Assembly (NCBI GenBank): GCA_905182995.1 | Contig: CAJJDP010000151.1 | Coordinates: 139,185 to 203,184 of the forward strand | From: Paramecium octaurelia | Lineage: Eukaryota > Ciliophora > Oligohymenophorea > Peniculida > Parameciidae | DNA length: 64,000 nucleotides | Direction of reading: 5' to 3' | Shown here: one piece after another, positions 45,982 through 58,119 of the stretch | Position numbering within the stretch: the stretch's first letter is position 1 | How the letters are laid out: every line of letters begins with the position of its first letter | The notes under the pieces: model-generated | What the model was told of the DNA's origin: nothing | Database searches by the model: none | Seen by the model: the letters and a program-made list of their open reading frames with translations, nothing else | Program-made: the position numbers and the translations under genes

Positions 45982-48410
45982 ATGAGCACTTCCAAAAAAT
46001 CTGTTCTCAAATGTAAAATAGATACTTATATTGAAGACCTTAGATCAATTGATTTGTTTGGGTAGAATATTCTTCTCAATCTCAACGGGGAAGATCAATA
46101 TAAAACAGGATGCGGAGGTATGATGACTCTAGTTATATTGGCAATCGTTGTGTTATTCTTTTAATCCAACATAAAAGATTTTGTCAACAAAGTAAACATT
46201 CAAAGTGAGAGCAATCAAGCCTTTGAAGATCAGCCAGATTAAATATATCTAAACGATACTAATTTCATGTTTGCAGTAGCTATCGAATAACCAAATTTCA
46301 ATTCCAATCCATTTTTCAATGTGACTCTGTCAGCAAGGTATCTTAAATTTTTATTGAGATAATACGAACGATTGGGGAATGGCTCACTCTCCAAGTAGGA
46401 ATCCTTGATTGATCTTGTTCCTTGCTCTGTTGAAAGATTCCAACAGGTCTTCAATTCCTATGGATAGAATTTTACTCAACAATACAATGAGATCGGTTTA
46501 GACACCTGGTTGTGTCCATAGTATGTAATATTTCTATACTCAGATTGAATTACTCATTTACTCTGAAAGGGAGGTATACGAATAAATTTTTTGATTTTGC
46601 AAAATTGACTGTTACTCAATGTAGTAACCATTCTCAGGCGAATTCTTTCTATTCTTGGTAGCCTACATGTGCCTCGAATGAAGAGATTTAGCATTGGCTT
46701 ATGCAACAAAGATAATATAGAATTAAAATGTATTAACTCATTTTTATATATAGATACATCACAAATTAAATGGTAAGCCCATTGAAGGGTGATAACTATG
46801 TTTAATCATTTTTGGATGACGAATTGTTTTTCTCCTTCATCCCCCAAGTGATCGGTAAGGAGGCAGACGTGTTTTTTACTAAATATCTTATGAAAACGGA
46901 TGATAATTTATTACCGACTGGAAATGCTTTTGATACAAAAGAGGTATTCGCAAAAGAGTCCGGAGATTATAGAGATCAAAACAGCTATGCAAGTGACACA
47001 TATGCATCCATCTATCTCAGAAGATCCCCCTACACTACCTACATATCAAGGTCCTATTAAAAATTGGACAAGCTCCTCTCCATTTTAGGAGGATTTGCTA
47101 ATATTGTCTTCGTTGTTTTGGGATTCTTTGTGGCCATATATAATAAATAATTATGTAATCTTTTTCGATTCATCCTCATTAGACTTAATCGAATTGGCTA
47201 ATCAAATATACGACTTTAATCCCAAAAAGGAAACATAAGAGAAATTTGAAAGACAAAGATTGGTCCAAGATATAACTTAACTGAAATCTCAAAACTTGGT
47301 TTTGAATCGATGTAGTCCCATTTCTTCTGTCAACACTGCAAAGGCATAAATGGACAAGAATCTGAAATTAACCTTTCGATAAACCTTCTCTTAGAAGTTC
47401 GACTACATTTCTGGAATTCAAACTCAGAAAGATGACTCATACAAAATGGTATTGAGCAGTCATCGACAGCCAGTCGGAGACAAAGAAGTCGAATGGCAGA
47501 GTGCAGATGCCATAGATATCTAAAATAATCATTTGCTAAATGCGTCTGATTTGGTTAAGGAGAATGCAATATAGGATCAGGAGGATCAAAGAGTATCCAA
47601 AGATAAGACTGATATGTTTAAGAAAAAATCAATCAAATAAATTCAATAAAGCATAGTCAGTAAATTGGGTCATCGCAATCGGAAGGAGTTTCTGACCAAG
47701 CAAATTTAAGCTATGCTTGATCGTAGTAGACCCATTGTCTTTACTTTTAAATTCTTATTACAATAGTTGTTCTGTGGCAAATTCTTTCAGGATCACAACT
47801 CAATTCTTTTAAATAAGGCTATGTATGAAATATCATTAAGATAGCCAAAAAATAAATTAGGACATTGACATCTGTGTATTGATCGACAAAGTCAAGGAAA
47901 TTGAATTGATTAAAGAGTTGCTCTTAAACAAGGATCAGAAGATTTTGTTTAATTTCGCTCCCAAAGAAGTAATTTCTATTGAAAATGAGCGTTCCCTCCC
48001 TGGAAGAAGAGAGAATAAGTAATTAATTCCATCTAGACTTGCATAGACGAGCCTATACGAAGACACTGGGAGTTCAATTTGGAGATGTGGCCAAAATGAT
48101 GTTGGACAAAAAGTTTAAAAAAGGATAGTTTGTCACTCCAGGAATGCGAATCTATTATAAACTCTATTCAGCTTATGAGAGGGTTGCATTATCAGAAGAA
48201 AAAAACAATCCCTTTAACAAAGTTCTGATTGAGAAACTTGGTTAGGAAGTCAAAGAAGTATTTGACATCTCCAATTACATTCAAGGAGATTAAACTAATA
48301 AAGTTATTGAAAAACTTAAAAAGAAGAAAACAAATTTTTAAGATGAAGAATAACCTATTGGAATAACAAGTATGGAATACAAAGATTAGAAGTAATCTAT
48401 GATTAAATGA
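45982..48410 (+). CDS. Two-pass membrane protein, ciliate family (767 aa)
   Basis: Paralogue of the gene at 55026-57208. Introns 46521-46543, 46730-46753, 47155-47182, 47823-47844 and 48019-48046 (22-28 nt). Layout: short cytosolic N-terminus (RSIDLFGQNILLNLNGEDQY), membrane segment about 48-66 (MTLVILAIVVLFFQ), roughly 280 residues presumably outside or luminal with N-glycosylation-type sequons (NVT, NFT, NYS, NHS), second membrane segment about 350 (LSILGGFANIVFVVLGFFVA), then about 400 cytosolic residues including LIELANQIYDFNPKKE, DICVLIDKVKEIELIKELLL and EKLGQEVKEVFDISNYIQ. No enzyme motif. This layout is familiar from ciliate-specific putative transmembrane proteins, but the function is unknown. 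Confidence 0.75.
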
Positions 48411-48432
48411 AATCTCATTTATATATTATTAC

Positions 48433-48582
48433 TCAATTTATTAAATTCTGCAAAGCCGTTGGGAAGTCTTGTCTGAATCGAAGCTGTAAAAACATAAACT
48501 AATTATAGGCTACTGCTATTCCTGATTTAACGACTTCAAATTTCCATCTTGAATAGTCTTCACCCAGCATAATTACTCTCAT
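48433..48582 (-). CDS. Possible small protein (49 aa), uncertain
   Basis: ATG 48580-48582 to TGA 48433-48435. Reads MRVIMLGEDYSRWKFEVVKS and ends LQLRFRQDFPTALQNLIN, unusually balanced composition for a spacer. It may be the last exon of something larger or a relic. The rest of 48411-48926 is AT-rich with nothing recognised. Confidence 0.28.
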
Positions 48583-48926
48583 ATTGAATGAACAGCAACA
48601 TCAGAAAATTATCTCTACACAATAACCTCGACTTTACTCCTCCTTGTAATTCTTACTTTATTTGCTGAAATTACAATAATTAAGACATTTTTATGTTTGA
48701 CTCTTCTTAAAATATATGATTTTCAAAGATCAACATATTTTTTTGATTAAAATTAACTTATAAATTACAATTATTTAATAGCTTTATTATTATAAACAAT
48801 TATTAATTATTTTAAAATTTTATGCAGAATTTAGACTTAATAGCATTATTAATACATTTTTTTCCTTATGTATTCAAATTTCAATACAAAGCTACAATGC
48901 TAAATTCCACATTTTAATTAATTAAA

Positions 48927-51900
48927 ATGACCAAAGTTTAACTCCTTTTAACTTATATGATCGTCTTAGCACACTCGTGCTCCTATCTGTACAATAATAC
49001 CATCTTCCTTACAGGTACTTTGCAAGAAGTGATTAACGTACCCCTCTCCTCCATCTTCCATACTGATTATTTCGAGAGACTAACCTTAAAGCAAACCGAC
49101 AAATTCCTTTCAATAACAACTCCAATATCGAAATATTCAGAAAAATATTATGGTGGAATCAAAGATCTGAAGATTGTGACTTAGAAACTCCAGAAAAGCA
49201 CCTCTAGTCGTGATCCAATTAATCACCTAACAATTCTAGGACTTAACTACGACACCTACTATACATAGTCCAACTAAGGAACTTACTTAGATCTTCCCTA
49301 AATCAGCATACTAACAAATTGCGAGGCAAAAAAAAAGTCTATCTGCTATGATATCATATAATTAGATAGATTAACTGTTATAGACTGTGATGACGAAAAG
49401 AAAAATAGCTATTTCATACTGATGAATTAGGATTCAAGAGTAACTTACTTAGATGTCGACAAAGCTACCTCAGAGTTCAGGAAAGTGGACTAAGTTGACC
49501 AATACATGTTCAGAGGAACAGTAGATAAAATCTTTGTATACATAGAAGAAGAGGGCTAACTGAAGTATTTAATTTCTTTGGATGAAACCACCTTGATCGC
49601 TCTTTTGAAAAAGGACTCTTTTAAGTTGTCAATCAAGGATTTTCAAGTCCATACCAATGGGTAACTTAGCATATTGAATGCTTCTGGTGACATCATTGTT
49701 GTTTAATACAAAAATGACTCCTGGGAATTAATCAAAATAATAGAAACTCACATCGATGATGTCTAAGGTTATGATTACAATGTCTTCACCAACACTTATG
49801 CCATAATTTCAAAAACACAAATTTTGTTTCAAATTAGAGATAAGGAAAAGCAAATAGCAGAAATTCTAAATGACGATGCCTCAACTAAAATATATCTCAC
49901 CAAAAGAAACATACTCTTATTCCAAAACAACATCGTGACTTTATTAAATGAATCATTAAAGAAGATATAGAATTTATAATTTGATGACGAGTAAGCTTTT
50001 ATAAATACAAATCAAAATGCTGAAGGCTTTATGATTGTTTCCAATATAAAAGTTGTAGGTTACACAATAAATGAAAACTATTCTTTAAAATTATCGCTTA
50101 CATCGGCTATTCCTGGTGACGATTACTAAAAGGCCAGTTTAGTTTAAGAAGCTTACCCACAAAATTGCTTAATAAATTTGTTTTATAGAACTCAAGATTT
50201 GGGGTATAAACAAGTCTTATAATCGTAATATTCTAAAGGTTTGATAGTCGGAGGTGTCAATATTGATAGTGATGCAATCAAGTTAGTACCTGTATACTAA
50301 GGCTCTGATTTAAAATATTAATTCAAACCTAATAATTTAATAAAAAAAATTGAAATTGAAAAACACATAGCTTTTTCTTTGGAAGGCCTCTCGGAGACTC
50401 AAACTTTGGGTTATCGAAAAATATTGAAAGCAAATGGATAATTGAGTTACTATATTATTTAACAAGATGCTAATCTTTAGGTTAAGGGATATTTATGTGA
50501 AGGTAATCTTCAACTCAATTGTAATCTCCTTTTTACAAAAGATTAATTTAAATAATTGTTGAATTCTGTAGAATAATTATGGTGGTCTAATCAAGAATCG
50601 TTGTTCTTTGCAACTTTCTAAGAATAAAGCCTTACAATTTATTATTTGTCCACCCAAACAAATAAACTTGATATTTTGACAACCATTAATTTGGAAAGTA
50701 ATGTAAAATAAATTGTAACTGATGGTTCACATTTATTTGTATTACTAGAACAGGAAATTAGAATTTATGAAATAACCATTTTAAATCAAGCTAAACTAAC
50801 AAATACTTTTAACGTTGTTGCCTTGAAAATATATGCATCAGAACATGTTAAAAATTTATTCTTAATAGAGTAATAATTTACTTTGAATTTGTACGATATC
50901 GAATATGATTTATAAACTCTAGTTTGGTATGAAACTATTTAGTTCGATTTCAAAGAGTCAAATTTGGCCATTTTTGCAAATCATTTTGTGAGATTTATTA
51001 AACAGGACAATGATGACAATTACATTGTGACAGTCTTTAATTATGCAAATAAAAGGAATATCTATAGGGAGAAGCAAATATCATTCACACACTACACTGA
51101 TATTAATTTGAGTACTCTAGATTGTTCTTTTGATAGAAATTTATTCTACATTCAAGGATACAATAAGAGAAGTTCAAACTAAGTCATTTTAGTCTATAAG
51201 TTGACATCAAATAGTCTAGATACATTATTCTATTAGATTAATTCAACTCCCAGCGCCATATTTTCAGTAGCAGGTAACAACATTCTTATGACTGACATTG
51301 TTAATTAATAAGTAGCAAATTATTAGATAACTGGTGAACTTATAGTTACGAGCGTAGTCAATAAAGAATACGAATAAATCCCATACACAAGCTAGATCTA
51401 ATTAGATTTTGAGGTTACTAATGATTTATCCAATAAAATGGTTGTATCAATTGCTATAAATAGCGTAAACAGAGGTGGCAAAATTATATTGAGAAGTGAT
51501 CAAATCAATCTAAACTACACTAAACATAATGAAACTGTTAATTGTGCAGATTTGGGCTAGGATTGGTACTCAGGTTAAGTTTTTGATATTGAACTTGCAG
51601 ACTAATCTACAAAGATTTAACTTAATCCTTCTTTGACTTTGCAAAAGGAAATTTTGGAATACAGCCCCTAATTAAGATAGTTTAATAGTAGTAGATTAGT
51701 TTAATTAATGTAGAATAAACTTAATCTCGTTAACATTGAGGACTTTACATTTTAAATTTTGTAGTTGGATGAAAATTATTAATTTACAGCTATTCTACTG
51801 ATCGTAGGGGAAAATATCTATGTTTAAGCTGAAACAAAGGAATCCATCTGGTTGAGAGTCATTTAATGCAAGAATAATGATAAGTGTAATTTATTGGTTA

Positions 51901-52940
51901 ATAAATTACAACTTTCTAAGAGTGTAAAAAGAGCTTATCTTCATGAAAATAATTTCTTTTTATATATTGGAAATGATGTTAATGTTTATGATACATTAGG
52001 AGATGCAACAAATTTGGAGAAGTTTGAACTAATTTAAAGTTATTAATAGTACTATTAGATTTAGTAAATGGAATTTACTCATTTATAAAAGAATGTCTAT
52101 TAGTTTATTTCAGTAGATATATGGGGTAATCTTGAATTCTAAATGAGAGAAATCAACAGAACCTCAACAACCAATTATTTTGTAAGATTTCCATTGGATT
52201 CATTACTTGCTGAATAAAACATAAATAAACAAGAAATTTAACAATCAGCTGGATTTGTTTTAACAAAAAACTAAATCACTATAATATTCAAGAACAGTGC
52301 ATCATACTCTTTTCATTATGAAATGAGCTGTTCGAGAAATGAATTATGTGAAATTGCTACATTTAAATTTAATGGTTTATATTAATAATATCAAGATTGG
52401 AAATTAATAGATTTTAGATAAAACGAAGATATTCTATAAATAATTTATTTGACCTAAACACATTATGAATTGATGTTATATGATATGGAAACACCAAGTA
52501 GTAATTCTAAACCTAAAAATGTTATTGCTCATCTGGCTACTCCTCTGTCTGGAATCAAAGACAATTCTTAACATTTATCTTTTGTTTATGCTTTACATGG
52601 CAAATTACATTTATTAGTATCATCTGAAGGCTAATTGAAACTTTAACATTATATCTTGTTAAGATCGCCTTAACTCTGTACAAATGAAAGTAAATTTGAG
52701 GATCAAGTGAAATTTAAGTTGTCTAATACAGATCAAAACCTTTCTATTTAAGAGAAGGTTAAAATATCAGAATACATCCCTCCATCTCCTTCTCCTGATG
52801 ATGATAAAGGAGGAAGCTTTCCTATTTGGGCAATTATACTAATAATTCTTGGCTTACTATTGATTGGAGGAGGAATATTCCTATATTGTCGCTAGAGAAA
52901 AAATAACGACGAGAACACAAACCAATTATTGGCTAGCTGA
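48927..52940 (+). CDS. Large type I membrane protein, intronless (1337 aa)
   Basis: A single open frame of 4014 bp, unusual here, where most long genes have introns. N-terminal hydrophobic segment (LLLTYMIVLAHSCSYL) fits a signal peptide. About 1270 residues follow, with recurring hydrophobic/Asp beta-strand patterns (TYLDVDKATSEFRKVDQ, KLDILTTINLESNVKQIV, NVYDTLGDATNLEKF) suggestive of beta-propeller-like repeats, but no canonical WD or kelch motif. Near the end a Pro-rich stretch (YIPPSPSPDDDKGG) precedes one membrane helix (FPIWAIILIILGLLLIGGG) at about 1303-1322 and a short basic cytosolic tail (CRQRKNNDENTNQLLAS). Cysteines are few. Probably a cell-surface or sorting-receptor-like protein; function unknown. 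Confidence 0.78.
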
Positions 52941-53220
52941 TTCAATTATTATATATAATAACAAATAATATTTCATTAGACTTTTCAATTTTATTAATTT
53001 TTTAATCCTATGTCTTATTCATTGGTTTTAAATTAAATTTTATAAAGCCTATATTGTATTTAATCACAGCTTAAGACAAATAAGAATAATTAATAATATA
53101 GTATTCTTATCATCATTTTATAGAAAGAGCATTTTTGCAAGTGAATACAAATAAATCTATCTTATTACTTATTTATATATATAATCTTCTAAATGAAGAG
53201 TTAATAATAATTATAAAAAT

Positions 53221-54285
53221 TCATTTTTAAAAAAACTTGCCTTAACTCAAATCTATTCCATAGATGTCCCTATATATTTCCTAAATTGATTTGTCCAAAG
53301 TTGAGATTAAATGTCCTTATCCTTTATGAATTGTACTAATTTTAGGATTCTTACCGCGAATGACATTACACTTTTCCAACACAGATTTAGAAGTTTCAAT
53401 AGGATTAAAGGTCTCCAATTCATTCCCTTGCTTGATCTTATTGTCTTTCTATTCCATTTCTTCAGTCTTCTAAACATCCCTCTATTGTTATTGAGATTCT
53501 AAAATTGATTGGTAAATAATTTATACTCTTTTCTTCTGCTTCTGCTTACTTCAACAATGGAGCCGATCTAGCATGGTCCATAAGAGACACTAGAAAATTA
53601 ACACAAGGAGTATACATGGCAAATTATTAAACATTGTAGCCGCAGCTTGAAAATGTGTTTTTTGATGTAAACTAGGAAGTAAATTTTTGGCAATTAATCT
53701 GCTTAAATAGGCTTTCCTGTCTAGCGAACTCATGTTTTCCGAGAGATTCTCTATATTAAATACTTTCTTCTTGCTGAATTTCTGATTCTCCACTTAGGTT
53801 TATGTGTGATCCTTCAAAAACTGTTCTATCCTTTCTAAACTAGTTTTATCTCTGTATCGAAACACGTCTCGTTTAATGTCTTTAGATGGATCCCTTTCAC
53901 GAAAGCAATAATGAGCCACTTGTCGATTAGGAAGAAAGTCAAGATCTTTGTTTCTGTCCAAGGCTTCTTGGATACGATCTTTCTCATGCTTGAAACCCTT
54001 GACATAAAATTGGGGATCTCCTAAATTCTTAGTTGGGTCTTCCTATCTAAAGGCTTGAGTGTTGGGCTGTTTGTATTCAGCACAAACCACGGGATTCTCA
54101 AGCATGTTGATCACAAAATTTTCCACTCTTTTCCTGTAATTCTATGCCAACCTATTATTTAACTCTTCATTTATTCAATCAATCTTACCTTTGCGAACTT
54201 CTCGTTCTCTCATGTATCCTTTCTTAATCTTGTCAATCTCTTTGGATAAGGCAAGTTATTTTTCATATGAGTAAGAATTAAACAT
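53221..54285 (-). CDS. Unknown charged, helical protein (328 aa)
   Basis: Introns 53499-53526 (28 nt), 53590-53615 (26 nt) and 54165-54188 (24 nt). Highly charged and helical at the N-terminus (YEKQLALSKEIDKIKKGYMR, LAQNYRKRVENFVINMLENP), with a conserved-looking middle (GDPQFYVKGFKHEKDRIQEA, DFLPNRQVAHYCFRERDPSK, SLDRKAYLSRLIAKNLLPS) and a Gln/Glu/Lys-rich tail (TEEMEQKDNKIKQGNELET). No domain recognised. The style is that of small axonemal or basal-body proteins, but this is impression only. Confidence 0.62.
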
Positions 54286-54443
54286 TATTAATTAATTATG
54301 ATTTCAAATTATTTATCCTCCTCTCACCAAGCCCCTTCATTAATTCAGTAATACAAAACTTTATAATTTAGTGTTATATATATCAAAATGTATGTCAATA
54401 TTCATTAGGTAAAACTATCATATTACGTATATTATTTTGATTT

Positions 54444-54893
54444 TCAAAGAATTATTTTCATTACACTTTATTAGTTCTGATACTTACACATCAAAATATT
54501 ATGGTTTTCTACAATATATCCCTTGACTTTTTATAACTTCTTAGGCTATTCATATTTCTAATTTAATTCACAAGCATCTTGATGATTTTCAAATTATATT
54601 TTATTGTATTCAAAATACCATTCCTGATTATATTCTTCTTATTTATTTCAGAATAATTCAAAATAACTAATTTTTATTCCTATTAGCTAAGAATTTACTT
54701 ATTTTTCTACTATTAAATTTTTGTTATTTTACTTCAAAGATTCTGTTTATTTTGCTTTATATAGATTTATCTCACATTATGTATCATTCTTATTTAGCTT
54801 TAATATTAGGTTCAACTTAGAAGATTCGATTTCTTGAGAACTAGCATACTCTTTAATATTTAATGAGAATGATTAATTTTGATTTGAAATCAT
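54444..54893 (-). CDS. Small unknown protein (139 aa)
   Basis: ATG 54891-54893, a 30-nt intron (54638-54667) that removes an in-frame TGA without changing frame, and TGA 54444-54446. The second exon is clearly protein-like (KEYNQEWYFEYNKIQFENHQ, ACELNQKYEQPKKLQKVKGY). No family recognised. It lies 132 bp downstream of the two-pass membrane paralogue on the same strand and might be a separate gene or a remnant of that gene's 3' end. Confidence 0.45.
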
Positions 54894-55025
54894 CCTCTTA
54901 GATTAAGTAGTATTTGCTTTTATAACAAATATTACTAATTGGCTTATTCAATTAAGCTTCAGATTTCGTAATAATTTGAGACAATAAATTAGTTCAATAT
55001 TGAATATTTATTACAAAATTCTAGT

Positions 55026-57208
55026 TCATGTATTCATTTTGACATTTATCTTTATCTATTCTACGTTATTTATACTATTGGGATCTGAGTTAACTGAATC
55101 AACCTCGAAATCATCTTTTAGACATTTAATCTATTTCCTTTCCCATTAAATGAAGTGGGAAACATCAAAGATGTCCCTTACTTCTTGTCCTAATTTCTCA
55201 ATCAATTTCTCATTAATTTTGTTGTTCTACTACAATTGTTAATGAATATGATCATAGGCCTATATTAAAAATAAAGAGTATTTACCTAAAATAATTTATA
55301 GTATGCTTGAATTGATTAGTTTTACTTTTAACCTGCTGTTTAGTTTGAATTTGTTCTCATGCTTTCCAAGCTACTACTTACTTAACTTCTAGTCATAATT
55401 GATTTTTCGTCTTCCTAAAGATCAATTGCCTATTTTGGAGCAAAATCAAATAACACCAATTAATCTTTAGTTAACAATAGTTCTTTGATTAAATTAATTT
55501 CTTTGACTGTGTCTATAACCACACAAATATCCAAATCTTGGTTTATTTTTTTTCTAAATATATGAGTATGAATCATTACATTGCTTTTTGAAGTAGAACG
55601 CTGTTACGGTCGTAAAATAATTTAGAGCAAAAGACCTTAGAAAGAATGTATTTGCAGTTGAATAGTATTGGTTTGCTTCTACTTAATATCTTCTGGATTT
55701 ACGAAGTTAAGTAGCTCTTACGATCCTGGATGCCAAGTTGAAGTATAATCTTTTCTTATTCCTACCTGAATAGCAGTTATTCTTCTTGACGATTAGTAAT
55801 CTACAATTCTGATTTGACTTAGTATATATCATCTTGTTTGGATATATTGTATAGTTCCTGTTACTTAGTATCATTGAATTATAACTAATTTTATGTATGT
55901 TTGGGTGATTGCATTTGAGATTGCAATTCTTGATCCTAACCTTGCTGCTTGATAAGGATGGTTCTACTTTTTGCTTTGGCTATAGTTTTCTTGATTTCTT
56001 TTCTTTCTTGGGAGTCTACAATGCTAGCACTCCTTGTGGGGAAATCATATACATGATTAGCCAATTCGATCATAACTAAATAGATGATTTGAGTTGATAC
56101 ATCTTGATTTATTATATGATTTGATGATGATTCCAAAAACAAGAGCAACTATATTTGCGAAGCCTCCGAGATAAGAGAGCAGATCAGAAATATCCTGCAA
56201 TTCTCGTTTAAAAATTTAGGTGTAGGGACTTCTTCTCAAATAGATGGCTGAAAATTGTTAATCATTATTTTGGACGATTTTGGTTTTAAAATCTCCTGCT
56301 CTTTTGACATTGATGATTTCTTCATCTATTTTTTTGAGTAGAGGAATGATGTTGTCATCAGTGGTGATATTGCATTTCTAATAAAACACATCTGCTTCTG
56401 TTCCTGTTTAAAGCAGAAATGAGAAATAAGTTTCATCATCTAAGAAGGTTTAAGACACGTTCTTCACTTGTAAGGGGTTGATAACATTATTAGTCATGTA
56501 CCTAAATCAAGAGAAGAAATTTACATCCTGATTCTGAAAGAGCGTTCTTATTAAAGATAACGATCTCTGGCTTAAGTGCTGGCACATTGAGGCTTCCATG
56601 ACAAAATGGAATTTGAATTTGAATTATTTGAGCACTCACTCACAGTTATTTTGACAAACTCGAAAATGTCGCTTGTAAAACTGCCTCCTAATTAGATCGA
56701 GTAATTGAGTTGAGGACATAGCCATTCCTCTAATTTTAATTAAGAAAACTAAGCAGAGAAGTCCTAATTCTTAAATATCTTTTAAAATCGATCTTAGGTG
56801 CATGGGATCAGATCTATGAAATTATCTTGCTTAATTAAGGATCCATCGGAGGTTCGCGTGTAAATACGTTATTTCAGTGTGATGTTGAAGAAGGGGAGGG
56901 TTGTGAAGTTAGGCTAATCAATTGCCAATGCAAACATGTAATTATCCTCATTGAAATTTATGCTGTCTGGGTTGAAATCGAAGACTGTCTAAGTGTTGAG
57001 ATGAATATCAACTCGATTTAAGAAATCTAAAATATTCTGCTAAAAGAAGAATGCTATAACAGCAATTATAGCAAGGGAGAAAAATCCACCAGTTGCTGTT
57101 TAGTACTAGTTCTATCCGTTAAAATTCAATTGTATGCTTTACCCAAAAATATCCAAGCTCTTCATATCTAGCATAATAATCATGATTACATTCTAACATT
57201 TTCCTCAT
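55026..57208 (-). CDS. Two-pass membrane protein, paralogue of 45982-48410 (686 aa)
   Basis: Introns 55260-55285, 55554-55579, 56076-56100, 56502-56524 and 57168-57189 (22-26 nt). Collinear with the + strand paralogue: SLDIFGQSIQLNFNG, first membrane segment (FFSLAIIAVIAFFFQ), DNYMFALAIDQPNF, LCPQLNYSIQLGG, AIYLRRSPYTQIF, second membrane segment (LLSYLGGFANIVALVFGIII), LIELANHVYDFP, NQDLDICVVIDTVKEINLIK and EKLIEKLGQEVRDIFDVSHF. Shorter mainly in the first cytosolic stretch and at the C-terminus. The start shown uses a 22-nt intron to give MRKMLEYMKSLDIFG; starting at 57183 or 57174 without that intron is an alternative. Function unknown. Confidence 0.72.
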
Positions 57209-57307
57209 CGTTTTTCTATTTTAAATTTATCAACTCTATATTTATAAATATCAAATTCCAGATCTCTAACCAATCAGCTAATATTGACCTTATTTAACCA
57301 AATACGA

Positions 57308-57768
57308 ATGAAGTCTGTACTTGAAATCATTAAGATTGGTATGGAACACTTTCGTAATATCTAGACAAAAGTGTCTAAACAATTATATCAGAAAAAGTTA
57401 ATGAATCTAAAATTTTGCCTATCAAACGTTTGTGCTTAATTTCATCCTTTCGTATATTCCTTCATATAATCTTAAAATAACAACACAGGTAAAGTTGCAA
57501 TGATATTTGTTCTGACCCTGGGATATCAATAACAATTTCTTAATTCATCTTGAAGCAAAATCTAGGATAAAAATCTGAAAACTGTACTTTCTAAGAATTT
57601 CACAGTAAGATTGGATTCAAGAAATGAATTTCAATAATACTATCAGCTCTACTAGCTATTCCAGTTTATTTGATGATAGAAATTATAGTTGATATGGAAT
57701 TAGGTTAAGAGCTCTTCTCTTATGATTCTTCTAATAAGCATTCTCTCCAATAAATTGCTCCCACTTGA
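57308..57768 (+). pseudogene. Protein-like locus with in-frame TGA, possibly decayed or mis-modelled
   Basis: A clean 81-codon frame starts at ATG 57308 (MKSVLEIIKIGMEHFRNIQT..., then SNVCAQFHPFVYSFIQSQ) and meets TGA at 57551-57553. The same frame then continues and, through two ordinary 22-nt introns (57584-57605, 57688-57709), leads to MNFNNTISSTSYSSLFDDRN and a stop at 57766-57768. The TGA could be bypassed only by a 57-nt GT...AG segment (57503-57559), long for this genome. Either the first stop is real (an 81-aa protein), or this is a relic, or a sequence error. No family recognised. Confidence 0.4.
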
Positions 57769-58119
57769 TTATCTATTATTATTGATTAGTTACAGACTGA
57801 ATTGCTTTAATTGGTAAAAAAATGATAAGCTATTACAAACAGAATAATCTGAAAAAATCACAATTATTACTTATCTGGATTATGTAATTAATTATTTAAT
57901 AACCTTTTTGAGAAATTGGATGAAAAAAGAATGAATTTGTTTCTTGTAAATTAATTAATTGACACAAAAAATAAACCTATAAATTTGTTAATTATTAATA
58001 TTTCTTTGTTATATACTCTAAATAATTATATATTGATATGAACCTTTGGTTATTTAAAATAAAGATGAAAGTTTAATAAAAATATGATCAATTACAAAAA
58101 ATAAATTAAAATCTATTCA
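57769..58119. other. AT-rich spacer
   Basis: 351 bp. The + frame after 57768 remains open for some codons (IIIDQLQTELLQL) but is too AT-biased to call. No other signal seen before the 3' end of the large surface-protein gene. Confidence 0.35.
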
